Source of the DNA: JBHFEI01 sp041928815
GTDB lineage: Bacteria > Pseudomonadota > Alphaproteobacteria > Rhizobiales > Rhizobiaceae
Direction of reading: 5' to 3'
Assembly: GCF_041928815.1 (NCBI RefSeq)
Contig: NZ_JBHFEI010000012.1
Location: 1 to 64,000 of the forward strand
Length of the DNA: 64,000 nt
A program made the position numbers and the translations under genes. The notes beneath the pieces were generated by a model. That model was not told where the DNA came from, did not search any database, and saw only the letters and a list, made by a program, of their open reading frames with translations. Below, in pieces: positions 24,834-33,312 of the stretch. Position 1 is the stretch's first letter; each line of letters opens with the position of its first letter.

Positions 24834-25175
24834 GGTCTCAACCCCTTCCGGGAACAGGCGGACGGCCGACCGGAGCTCCGGCGGCGGCATGCGGCACGAG
24901 TGGTGGGGCGGACGCCCCTTGGACGAGGCCGGGCACGCCGCTTGCGGAACGGTCGGGTCGTGTTTCGATCCCGAACGTCGTTTTCGAGCGACAAATCCCA
25001 TGCGGGGCTATTTGCATAGCCTGCATTTCGAGTAACCTTGGGCGTGCGCCGGCCAGGCTTTCATGAGGCTCGATTATCGCGATGCAACATGAATGGCCCC
25101 TGAACGGTGCGTTCATGGACGCGTTTGTCGTGACGTTGTGTTTTTATGGCTTTTGTATTTCAGGGGTTTTAGGGC
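24834..25175. other. 342-bp divergent region between ndvA and the luxR gene
   Basis: No gene is supported, though the ndvA frame stays open upstream to 25001. It holds both promoters. The AT-rich stretch 25120-25170 just before luxR is the best candidate for its promoter, but no firm -35/-10 pair or lux-box palindrome was identified by eye. Confidence 0.55.
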
Positions 25176-25916
25176 ATGAACCTGCCGCTTTTGCTGCAAT
25201 TTCTGGCCATGACGGATGAATTGAGATCGCGCGAGGAGGCCATACCGGAATTCGTCCGCCTGCTGGAGCGCTACGGTTTCGACCATCACGTGGTCGTTCG
25301 GCAGCCGAAACCGAACGAGGACGTCCGCCGCCTCCTTCTCTCGGAGCGGGCTCCCAGGGAATGGCTGGACCTCTACATCGCCAAGAAATACATCGCCATC
25401 GATCCGACCATGCGCTATCTCGGCCATGCGCAGCGCGGCTTCCGCTGGCGCGAGGCGCTCGCCGCCTTCCGCTCGGATCCGCACCGCCGGCGCATGGAGC
25501 GGATGATGGCGGAGGCCCGTCGCCACGGGCTCCTCGACGGCTACATCTTTCCGGTCCATGGCCGTCGCGGCCTGCTCGGCGCCGTCTCGGTCGGCGGCCG
25601 GCCGGTCGATCTCTCGCCGGTCGAGATCACGCTTTTCGACGCGATCGCCGAGAAACTCTTCTGGAAACTTCTCGAATGGAGCGACCCTGTCGTCAGGGAC
25701 GAGCTGGTCTCGCGGGTCGAGGTACAGCTCACGCGCCGTGAAATGGAGGCGTTGAACTACCTCGCCGAAGGCAAGACCTCCAACGAGATCTCGAAGATAC
25801 TGGAGATCTCCAACCACACAGTCGACTGGTACATGAACGGCATCCAGGAAAAGCTGAAGGCGAGAAACCGGCACCACACCGTCGCGCTCGCCTTCCGTCT
25901 CGGGCTGATTTCCTGA
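25176..25916 (+). CDS. LuxR-type quorum-sensing regulator (AHL-binding domain present, no luxI nearby)
   Basis: 246 residues. The autoinducer-binding domain occupies about 10-165. The residues that contact acyl-homoserine lactone in TraR/LuxR are all present at the right spacing: Trp63, Tyr67, Asp76, Pro77, Trp91, and Gly118. The LuxR HTH is at about 180-240 (LTRREMEALNYLAEGKTSNE, ISNHTVDWYM). No synthase gene lies in the window, so it would answer signals made elsewhere. It is divergent from ndvA and 128 bp upstream of pyc, an arrangement I recall in other Rhizobiaceae. Its targets are unknown. Confidence 0.92.
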   Translation: MNLPLLLQFLAMTDELRSREEAIPEFVRLLERYGFDHHVVVRQPKPNEDVRRLLLSERAPREWLDLYIAKKYIAIDPTMRYLGHAQRGFRWREALAAFRSDPHRRRMERMMAEARRHGLLDGYIFPVHGRRGLLGAVSVGGRPVDLSPVEITLFDAIAEKLFWKLLEWSDPVVRDELVSRVEVQLTRREMEALNYLAEGKTSNEISKILEISNHTVDWYMNGIQEKLKARNRHHTVALAFRLGLIS

Positions 25917-26044
25917 AGACGAGGCGGGTCGACGATTCTCCGGCGCGGCCGGTTTCTCAAATTGAACTTCACCCGGCAAGGCGCTAATAGTTTTGTTCGC
26001 GGGTGCAGCATTTCCCGTTCCGTCCAGACCTTGAGGAGTCCGAC

Positions 26045-29000
26045 TTGCCCATCTCCAAGATCCTTGTCGCAAACCGTTCCGAGATCGCCATCCGCGTCTT
26101 TCGCGCCGCGAACGAACTGGGCCTGAAGACGGTCGCCGTGTGGGCGGAGGAAGACAAGCTGGCGCTGCACCGGTTCAAGGCGGACGAGAGCTACCAGATC
26201 GGCCGCGGCCCGCATCTGTCCCGCGATCTCGGGCCGATCGAGAGCTACCTGTCGATCGACGAGATCATCCGCGTCGCCAGGCTTTCGGGCGCCGATGCCA
26301 TCCATCCCGGCTACGGCCTTCTCTCCGAAAGCCCGGAATTCGTCGACGCCTGCCGCGAGGCCGGCATCATCTTCATCGGCCCGACCGGCGACACGATGCG
26401 CCGGCTCGGCAACAAGGTCGCCGCCCGCAACCTCGCCATCGAGATCGGCGTTCCGGTCGTGCCCGCGACCGATCCGCTGCCGGACGATGCGGACGAGATC
26501 AGGCGCCTCGCCGACGAGATCGGCTATCCGGTGATGCTCAAGGCCTCCTGGGGCGGCGGCGGGCGCGGCATGCGCGCCATCCGCGACCCGAAGGACCTGA
26601 TCCGCGAGGTGACCGAAGCCAAGCGCGAGGCGAAGGCCGCCTTCGGCAAGGACGAGGTCTATCTGGAAAAGCTGGTCGAGCGCGCCCGCCATGTTGAAAG
26701 CCAGGTGCTCGGCGATACCCATGGCAATGTCGTGCATCTCTACGAACGCGACTGTTCGGTCCAGCGCCGCAACCAGAAGGTCGTCGAGCGCGCGCCGGCG
26801 CCGTACCTTACGGAGGCGCAGCGCCAGGAGCTCGCCGGCTATTCGACCCGCATCGCCGCCGCGACAAACTATGTCGGCGCCGGCACGGTCGAGTACCTGA
26901 TGGACATGGACACCGGCAAGTTCTACTTCATCGAGGTCAATCCGCGCATCCAGGTCGAGCACACGGTCACCGAGGTCGTCACCGGCATCGACATCGTCAA
27001 GGCGCAGATCCACATCCTCGACGGCTTTGCCATCGGCACGCCCGAATCCGGCGTGCCGAGGCAGGAGGACATCAGGCTCAACGGCCACGCGCTGCAGTGC
27101 CGCATCACCACGGAAGACCCCGAGCAGAACTTCATTCCCGACTATGGCCGCATCACCGGCTACCGCTCCGCCTCGGGCTTCGGCATCCGGCTCGATGGCG
27201 GCACCGCCTATCCGGGCGCCGTCATCACCCGCTTCTACGACCCGCTGCTGGTCAAGGTCACCGCCTGGTCGCCGAACCCGCAGGAGACGATCGCGCGCAT
27301 GGACCGGGCGCTGCGCGAGTTCCGAATCCGCGGCGTGGCGACGAACCTGACCTTCCTCGAGGCGATCATCAGCCATCCGAAGTTCCGCGACAACAGCTAT
27401 ACGACGCGCTTCATCGACACGACGCCGGAACTGTTCCAGCAGGTCAAGCGCCAGGACCGCGCCACCAAGCTGCTGACCTACCTCGCCGACGTCACCGTCA
27501 ACGGCCATCCGGAGGCGAAGGGCCGGCCGAAGCCCAATGCCGATGCCGCCCTTCCGGTGGTCCCCTTCATCGACGGCGCCATTCCCGACGGCACCAAGCA
27601 GAAGCTGGATGAACTCGGTCCGGTGAAGTTTGCGCAATGGCTGCGGGCGCAGACACAGGTGATGCTGACCGACACGACCATGCGCGACGGCCACCAGTCG
27701 CTGCTGGCGACGCGCGTGCGCACCTATGACATCGCCCGCATCGCCGGCACCTATGCGCGGGCGCTGCCGAACCTCTTCTCGCTCGAATGCTGGGGCGGCG
27801 CCACCTTCGACGTCTCCATGCGTTTCCTGACGGAAGATCCGTGGGAGCGCCTCGCCAAGGTGCGCGAGGACGCGCCGAACCTGTTGCTGCAGATGCTGCT
27901 GCGCGGCGCCAACGGCGTCGGCTACAAGAATTATCCCGACAATGTGGTGAAATATTTCGTCCGGCAGGCGGCGAAGGGCGGCATCGACGTCTTCCGCGTC
28001 TTCGACTGCCTGAACTGGGTCGACAACATGCGCGTCTCGATGGAGGCGGTCGCCGAGGAGAACCGCATCTGCGAGGCGGCGATCTGCTACACCGGCGACA
28101 TCCTCAACGCCGCCCGGCCGAAATACGACCTCAAATATTATGCCACGCTCGCCGGCGAGCTCGAAAAGGCCGGCGCGCATATGATCGCGCTCAAGGACAT
28201 GGCCGGCCTCCTGAAGCCGGCGGCGGCGAAGGTCCTGTTCAAGGCGCTGCGCGAAGCGACCGACCTGCCGATCCACTTCCACACCCACGACACGTCCGGC
28301 ATCGCGGCGGCGACCGTGCTCGCGGCCGTCGATGCCGGCGTCGACGTGGTCGACGCGGCGATGGACGCCTTTTCCGGCAACACCTCGCAGCCCTGCCTCG
28401 GCTCGATCGTCGAGGCGCTGCGCGGTTCCGAGCGCGATCCGGGCCTCGATCCCGAATGGATCCGCCGCATCTCCTTCTACTGGGAAGCGGTGCGCAACCA
28501 GTATGCCGCCTTCGAGAGCGACCTCAAGGGCCCGGCCTCGGAAGTCTATCTGCACGAAATGCCCGGCGGCCAGTTCACCAACCTCAAGGAACAGGCCCGC
28601 TCGCTCGGGCTGGAGACACGCTGGCACCAGGTCGCCCAGGCCTATGCCGATGCCAACCAGATGTTCGGCGACATCGTCAAGGTGACGCCGTCCTCCAAGG
28701 TGGTCGGCGACATGGCGCTGATGATGGTCTCCCAGGACCTGACCGTCGCCGACGTCGAGAATCCGGCGAAGGACATCGCCTTCCCCGACTCCGTCGTCTC
28801 GATGCTGAAGGGCGACCTCGGCCAGCCTCCGGGCGGCTGGCCGGAGGCGCTGCAGAAGAAGGCGCTGAAGGGCGACACGCCTTACACCGCCGTGCCCGGT
28901 TCGCTGCTGCCGCCGGCCGATCTCGAGGCGGAGCGCAAGGCGATCGAGGACAAGCTGGAGCGCAAGGTCGACGATTTCGAGTTCGCCTCCTACCTGATGT

Positions 29001-29500
29001 ATCCGAAGGTCTTCACCGATTATGCGCTGGCCGCCGACACCTACGGCCCGGTCAGCGTCCTGCCGACGCCCGCCTATTTCTACGGGCTGGGAACCGGCGC
29101 CGAACTGCAGCCGGAGATCGAGAAGGGCAAGTCGCTGGTCATCCTCCACCAGGCCAAGAGCGAGCCGGACGAGCAGGCCATGGTCAAGGTCTTCTTCGAG
29201 CTCAACGGCCAGCCTCGCCTGATCAAGGTGCCGGACCGCAACCGGGCGGCGACCTCGCAGGTGCGCCGCAAGGCCGATGCGGGCAACGGCGCGCATCTCG
29301 GAGCGCCGATGCCGGGCGTCATTTCGACGGTCGCCGTCTCCGCCGGACAGGCCGTCAAGGCCGGCGACGTGCTTCTCTCCATCGAGGCGATGAAGATGGA
29401 AACGGCGCTGCATGCCGACAAGGACGGCACGATCGCCGAGGTTCTCGTCAGGGCCGGCGACCAGATCGACACCAAGGACCTGCTCATCGTCTTCGGCTGA
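26045..29500 (+). CDS. pyc: Pyruvate carboxylase
   Basis: 1151 residues from a TTG at 26045, chosen because GAGGAGT lies just upstream and LPISKILVANRSEIAIRVF matches the family N-terminus. It carboxylates pyruvate to oxaloacetate with biotin and ATP, the main anaplerotic step in rhizobia. Biotin carboxylase covers about 1-450 (KASWGGGGRGMR, FIEVNPRIQVEHTVTE). The carboxyltransferase TIM barrel runs from about 540 (LTDTTMRDGHQSL) and holds the metal-site FHTHDTSG. The biotin carrier domain has Lys1117 in EAMKMET. All three domains are on one chain. An intrinsic terminator follows at 29533. Confidence 0.97.
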   Translation: MPISKILVANRSEIAIRVFRAANELGLKTVAVWAEEDKLALHRFKADESYQIGRGPHLSRDLGPIESYLSIDEIIRVARLSGADAIHPGYGLLSESPEFVDACREAGIIFIGPTGDTMRRLGNKVAARNLAIEIGVPVVPATDPLPDDADEIRRLADEIGYPVMLKASWGGGGRGMRAIRDPKDLIREVTEAKREAKAAFGKDEVYLEKLVERARHVESQVLGDTHGNVVHLYERDCSVQRRNQKVVERAPAPYLTEAQRQELAGYSTRIAAATNYVGAGTVEYLMDMDTGKFYFIEVNPRIQVEHTVTEVVTGIDIVKAQIHILDGFAIGTPESGVPRQEDIRLNGHALQCRITTEDPEQNFIPDYGRITGYRSASGFGIRLDGGTAYPGAVITRFYDPLLVKVTAWSPNPQETIARMDRALREFRIRGVATNLTFLEAIISHPKFRDNSYTTRFIDTTPELFQQVKRQDRATKLLTYLADVTVNGHPEAKGRPKPNADAALPVVPFIDGAIPDGTKQKLDELGPVKFAQWLRAQTQVMLTDTTMRDGHQSLLATRVRTYDIARIAGTYARALPNLFSLECWGGATFDVSMRFLTEDPWERLAKVREDAPNLLLQMLLRGANGVGYKNYPDNVVKYFVRQAAKGGIDVFRVFDCLNWVDNMRVSMEAVAEENRICEAAICYTGDILNAARPKYDLKYYATLAGELEKAGAHMIALKDMAGLLKPAAAKVLFKALREATDLPIHFHTHDTSGIAAATVLAAVDAGVDVVDAAMDAFSGNTSQPCLGSIVEALRGSERDPGLDPEWIRRISFYWEAVRNQYAAFESDLKGPASEVYLHEMPGGQFTNLKEQARSLGLETRWHQVAQAYADANQMFGDIVKVTPSSKVVGDMALMMVSQDLTVADVENPAKDIAFPDSVVSMLKGDLGQPPGGWPEALQKKALKGDTPYTAVPGSLLPPADLEAERKAIEDKLERKVDDFEFASYLMYPKVFTDYALAADTYGPVSVLPTPAYFYGLGTGAELQPEIEKGKSLVILHQAKSEPDEQAMVKVFFELNGQPRLIKVPDRNRAATSQVRRKADAGNGAHLGAPMPGVISTVAVSAGQAVKAGDVLLSIEAMKMETALHADKDGTIAEVLVRAGDQIDTKDLLIVFG

Positions 29501-29532
29501 TCCGCCGCCGGCTCATCTCTGCCGGAATCACG

Positions 29533-29573
29533 AAAACAGAACGGCCGGGCCATCGCCCGGCCGTTCTGTTTTT
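29533..29573 (+). terminator. Rho-independent terminator of pyc
   Basis: An 18-bp perfect stem, AAAACAGAACGGCCGGGC (29533-29550) with its complement at 29555-29572 and a CATC loop, ends in a T-run. The left arm begins with A residues, so it could work on both strands. Confidence 0.93.
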
Positions 29574-29610
29574 ACGATCCCGGCAGCTTGACCGCCACGA
29601 CGAATCGTCT

Positions 29611-29650
29611 ATGCATGTTTGTACCGATTCATACACGTTCGTGCCGATTT
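29611..29650 (+). promoter_or_regulatory. Tandem 20-bp direct repeat upstream of the deoR-type gene
   Basis: Units 29611-29630 and 29631-29650 match at 15 of 20 positions, both ending in GTRCCGATT. The 20-bp period is about two helical turns, and the repeat abuts the ATG at 29652. DeoR-family repressors often bind direct repeats, so this is a likely autoregulatory operator. Inference from position and periodicity. Confidence 0.5.
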
Positions 29651-29651
29651 G

Positions 29652-30425
29652 ATGACCGATCTTCTCGTCCAGCAGCGCCAGGACCGCATTCGCCAGCAGC
29701 TTGAGCTGGAGGGGAGGGTGCTCGCCGCCGACCTCGCCCGGACGTTCCTCGTTTCCGAGGACACGATCCGGCGCGACCTGCGCGACATGGCCGCCGCCGG
29801 CCTTTGCCAGCGCGTCTATGGCGGCGCCCTGCCGGCGAACGCGACCGGGGCTCCCTTCGCCGAACGTGTGCTTGCCGATCCGGAGCGCAAGCGCGCGCTT
29901 GCCAAGGAGGCCGCAACGCTGATTGCGCCGGGATCGACGCTTTTCATCGATGCCGGGTCGACCAATCTCGCGATCGCCGCGGCCATCCCCGACCATGCCG
30001 GCCTCACCGTCGCCACCAACACGCCGCTGATCGCGGCGGCGTTGATGGAAAAGCAGGATGTGCAGATCATTCTCGTCGGCGGCCAGATCAACCGGCGCGT
30101 CGGCGCCGCGGTCTGCACCAAGGCACTCGCCGACATCGAGCGCCTCAATCCCGATCTCTGCATCCTCGGCGCCTGCGGCGTCGAGCGCGATGCCGGCATC
30201 TCCGCCCATGACTTCGAGGATGCCTCGTTCAAGCGCGCCGTCGCCCTGCGCAGCAGCACCCTGATCGTCGCGGCGACCAACGAGAAATTCGGCCTGCGCG
30301 CGCCCTTCGGCGTCGTGCCGCTCGCGCGCTGCCGCCACCTGATCGTCGAGGCGGATGCGCCGGAAGACGAGACCCTTGCGATCGCCGCGCTCGGGGTCGA
30401 CGTCCGCCGCGCCCGCGCTTCCTGA
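29652..30425 (+). CDS. DeoR/GlpR-family transcriptional regulator
   Basis: 257 residues from the ATG at 29652; a TTG at 29619 would place the start inside the repeat operator. The HTH is RQDRIRQQLELEGRVLAADL followed by VSEDTIRRDLRDMAAAGL, with YGGAL closing the N-terminal domain as in GlpR. The sugar-phosphate-sensing C-domain follows (FIDAGSTNLAIA, GACGVERDAGISAHDFEDA). These regulators normally repress carbohydrate genes and are released by phosphorylated sugars. The MFS gene 52 bp downstream is the only partner here, so it may be the regulated target. Confidence 0.92.
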   Translation: MTDLLVQQRQDRIRQQLELEGRVLAADLARTFLVSEDTIRRDLRDMAAAGLCQRVYGGALPANATGAPFAERVLADPERKRALAKEAATLIAPGSTLFIDAGSTNLAIAAAIPDHAGLTVATNTPLIAAALMEKQDVQIILVGGQINRRVGAAVCTKALADIERLNPDLCILGACGVERDAGISAHDFEDASFKRAVALRSSTLIVAATNEKFGLRAPFGVVPLARCRHLIVEADAPEDETLAIAALGVDVRRARAS

Positions 30426-30477
30426 CCATGAACAGAAGACCGGGCCCGCCCGCGGACCCTTGAGGAGAGGAATATCC

Positions 30478-31659
30478 ATGTCGTCCGACACCGTCACGCC
30501 GGCACGCCCGGCCACCGGCTACATGCCGCGGGAGCGGCTTGCCGTGTCGCTGCTCTTCCTGATGAACGGCTTCATCGTCGGCAACTGGGCGCCGAAGATT
30601 CCCGAATTCAAGGACAGGCTCGGCATCGGCGAGAGCGTGCTCGGCCTGCTGGTGCTCGTCTTCGGCATCGGCTCGCTGGTGATGATGCCGATCGCCGGCG
30701 CCGCCATCGCCAGGCTCGGCTCGCGGGTCGTGATGCTGGCAACCGCCGTCCTGCTGACCCCGATGCTGGTTCTGATGACGGCGGTCGACGGCCTCTACCT
30801 GGCGGGCGCCGCGATGTTCCTGCTCGGCGGCTTCGTCGGCGCCATGGACGTGGCGATGAACGCCAACGCGGTTGAGGTCGAGAAAAGCATGCGGCGGGCG
30901 ATCATGTCGTCCTGCCACGCCTATTGGAGCCTCGGCGGCCTGATCGGTGCTGCGATCGGCGGACCGCTGATCGCATCCTTCGGGCTGATGATCCATGCGG
31001 TGGCGGTCACGCTCGCAGCCGGCGTCATCGTGGTGATCGCCTGGCCGCTCGTCATTGCCGATGGTCCGCATCCCGATGCCGAGAAGGCCAAGCTCGCCTT
31101 GCCGATGACGCCGCTTCCCTGGCTGATCGGCATCATCGCGCTGTTTTCCATGGTGCCCGAAGGAACCGTGCTCGACTGGGGCGCGCTCTACCTGCGCAAC
31201 GAGCTCGGCGCCAGCGTCGCGACCTCCGGCTTCGGCTTCGCCGCCTTCTCCGCGGCCATGGCGGTGATGCGCTTTGCCGGCGACCATATCCGCGATCGTT
31301 TCGGCGCCGTGAAGACGCTCCGGGTCTGCACGGTGATCGCGCTCGTCGGTCTCGTCGTCGCGGGGGCGGCACCCTCGGCCTGGATCGCCATCCTCGGCTT
31401 CGCGCTGGCCGGCCTCGGCATTTCCAACATGGTGCCGATCGCGTTTTCCGCCGCCGGAAACATGCCGGGGCTCGCGCCGGGCATCGGCATGTCGGTCGCA
31501 ACGACGATGGGCTATTCCGGCATCCTCGTCGCCCCCTCGCTGATCGGCTTTGTCGCCGAACACACCGGCTTCGCGCTGGTGTTCATGACGGTGCCGATCC
31601 TCTTCCTCGCAGTGCTCCTGCTGTCGCATCACGCCGTGCATGCCGACCGGAGCCATTGA
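30478..31659 (+). CDS. MFS transporter (YbjJ-like)
   Basis: 393 residues from the ATG at 30478, which has TTGAGGAGAGG before it; the longer frame into deoR is rejected. About twelve membrane helices. The N-terminal RLAVSLLFLMNGFIVGNWAPKIPEF-type start and AMDVAMNANAVEVEKSM motif are shared with E. coli YbjJ and related MFS proteins of unknown substrate. It follows the DeoR gene on the same strand, suggesting a sugar or sugar derivative, but that is inference. No catabolic gene is linked. Confidence 0.85.
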   Translation: MSSDTVTPARPATGYMPRERLAVSLLFLMNGFIVGNWAPKIPEFKDRLGIGESVLGLLVLVFGIGSLVMMPIAGAAIARLGSRVVMLATAVLLTPMLVLMTAVDGLYLAGAAMFLLGGFVGAMDVAMNANAVEVEKSMRRAIMSSCHAYWSLGGLIGAAIGGPLIASFGLMIHAVAVTLAAGVIVVIAWPLVIADGPHPDAEKAKLALPMTPLPWLIGIIALFSMVPEGTVLDWGALYLRNELGASVATSGFGFAAFSAAMAVMRFAGDHIRDRFGAVKTLRVCTVIALVGLVVAGAAPSAWIAILGFALAGLGISNMVPIAFSAAGNMPGLAPGIGMSVATTMGYSGILVAPSLIGFVAEHTGFALVFMTVPILFLAVLLLSHHAVHADRSH

Positions 31660-31763
31660 GCCGGCCGGCATCAATTCGCCGCGATCCGGGACCATGCCGT
31701 TGACAGCGGCGGCATGATCCGCCACCTGAAGGGGCGGACGCACCGCTCACGGACACGATCGCC

Positions 31764-33017
31764 ATGTCGACCACGTTTGACTTCGAACCGAAACCGCGCC
31801 GGATTTCCGTCGGCGTCAGGGTGGGGAGGGTGACCGTCGGCGGCGACGCCCCGGTGGTCGTCCAGTCGATGACCAACACGGACACGGCCGATGTCGATGC
31901 GACGGTCGCCCAGGTCGCGGCCCTCCACCGCGCCGGCTCGGAGCTCGTCCGGCTGACGGTCGACCGCGACGAGAGCGCCGCCGCCGTGCCGAGGATCCGC
32001 GAGCGCCTCGCCCGGCTCGGCATCGACGTGCCGCTGATCGGCGACTTCCACTATATCGGCCACAAGCTGCTCGCCGACCACCCGGCCTGCGCCGAGGCGC
32101 TGGCGAAATACCGCATCAATCCGGGCAATGTCGGCTTCCGCGACAAGAAGGACAAGCAGTTCGCCGAGATCGTCGAGATCGCCATCCGCCACGACAAGCC
32201 CGTGCGCATCGGCGTCAACTGGGGCTCGCTCGACCAGGAACTCCTGACCCGGCTGATGGACGAGAACAAGGCGAAGGGCTTTCCGCTGACCGCGCAGGAG
32301 GTGATGCGCGAGACGATCGTGCAGTCGGCGCTGCTCTCGGCAGCCCTCGCCGAGGAGATCGGCCTGGGCCGCGACCGGATCATTCTCTCGGCCAAGGTCA
32401 GCGGCGTGCAGGACCTGATCGCCGTCTACGCCATGCTCGCCGCCCGCTCCGACCATGCCCTGCATCTCGGGCTGACCGAGGCCGGCATGGGCACGAAGGG
32501 CATCGTCGCCTCCTCCGCCTCGCTCGGCATCCTGCTGCAGCAGGGCATCGGCGACACGATCCGCATCTCGCTTACCCCCGAGCCCGGCGGCGACCGTACC
32601 CGCGAGGTGCAGGTGGCGCAGGAACTGCTGCAGGTGATGGGCTTCCGCCAGTTCCTGCCGGTCGTCGCCGCCTGTCCGGGCTGCGGCCGCACCACCTCCA
32701 CCGTCTTCCAGGAACTCGCCCAGACGATCGAGCAGGATCTGCGCGCCAACATGCCGGTCTGGCGGAAGAAATATCCGGGCGTCGAAATGCTGAAGGTCGC
32801 GGTGATGGGCTGCATCGTCAACGGTCCCGGGGAGAGCAAGCATGCCGACATCGGCATCTCGCTTCCGGGCACCGGCGAGACCCCGGCTGCGCCCGTCTTC
32901 ATCGACGGGCAGAAGGCGGTGACGCTGCGCGGAGCCCGGATCGCCGAGGATTTCCAGGCGCTTCTCGCCGACTATATCGAGAAGCGCTTCGGCACGGGGC
33001 AGGCCGCCGCCGAATAG
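31764..33017 (+). CDS. ispG: 4-Hydroxy-3-methylbut-2-en-1-yl diphosphate synthase (GcpE)
   Basis: 417 residues. It converts methylerythritol cyclodiphosphate to HMBPP in the MEP isoprenoid pathway using a [4Fe-4S] cluster. The TIM-barrel part begins VGGDAPVVVQSMTNTDTADV. The cluster ligands are Cys304 and Cys307 in ACPGCGR and Cys350 in GCIVNGPGE, followed by the fourth-ligand glutamate. It belongs to the same pathway as the farnesyl diphosphate synthase 2 kb downstream on the other strand. It stands alone, with a mosaic repeat (copy B) after it. Confidence 0.97.
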   Translation: MSTTFDFEPKPRRISVGVRVGRVTVGGDAPVVVQSMTNTDTADVDATVAQVAALHRAGSELVRLTVDRDESAAAVPRIRERLARLGIDVPLIGDFHYIGHKLLADHPACAEALAKYRINPGNVGFRDKKDKQFAEIVEIAIRHDKPVRIGVNWGSLDQELLTRLMDENKAKGFPLTAQEVMRETIVQSALLSAALAEEIGLGRDRIILSAKVSGVQDLIAVYAMLAARSDHALHLGLTEAGMGTKGIVASSASLGILLQQGIGDTIRISLTPEPGGDRTREVQVAQELLQVMGFRQFLPVVAACPGCGRTTSTVFQELAQTIEQDLRANMPVWRKKYPGVEMLKVAVMGCIVNGPGESKHADIGISLPGTGETPAAPVFIDGQKAVTLRGARIAEDFQALLADYIEKRFGTGQAAAE

Positions 33018-33127
33018 CCAGCGAACCACTGCGGATTCCGGCTCACGACGGATCGGGCCCGCCCCACCGGCCGCTCGGCGCGTGGCCCATCCTCGCCCAG
33101 CTGAAAATACCTTGAAGCAGGTTTACA

Positions 33128-33271
33128 GCATTCTTCGACGCCGACGCGATCACGTTTCGGCTGGAAATGCTCTGGCAGGACTGCCGTATCCGAAGCATGT
33201 CCGGCGAACGCTGGTTCACCGGACATGCTTCATCTCTCTGTTTCAACGCGGTGTCCGGACGTCACATCCGG
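33128..33271. repeat. Mosaic palindromic repeat, copy B
   Basis: Three modules in order: a 43-bp quasi-palindrome at 33128-33170 that matches copies at 35033-35075 and (reverse) 59544-59586; a hairpin at 33193-33230 with arms AAGCATGTCCGG and CCGGACATGCTT extended by GAAC/GTTC; and the TCCGGACGTCACATCCGG module at 33254-33271, the reverse complement of the one in copies A and C. It fills the gap between ispG and the convergent RTX gene. Confidence 0.88.
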
Positions 33272-33312
33272 CCCGGAGCTGACGGGGGCATGCTCCGAGA
33301 GCGCGACCTGCT

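Noticed and set aside
24834..25001. Longer NdvA starting near 25001
   Set aside because: The extra N-terminus is not part of NdvA/ChvA proteins; the conserved start is the GTG at 24833.
25757..29413. 1218-codon open frame on the minus strand opposite pyc
   Set aside because: Pure shadow of pyruvate carboxylase in high-GC DNA; the plus-strand product is unmistakable.
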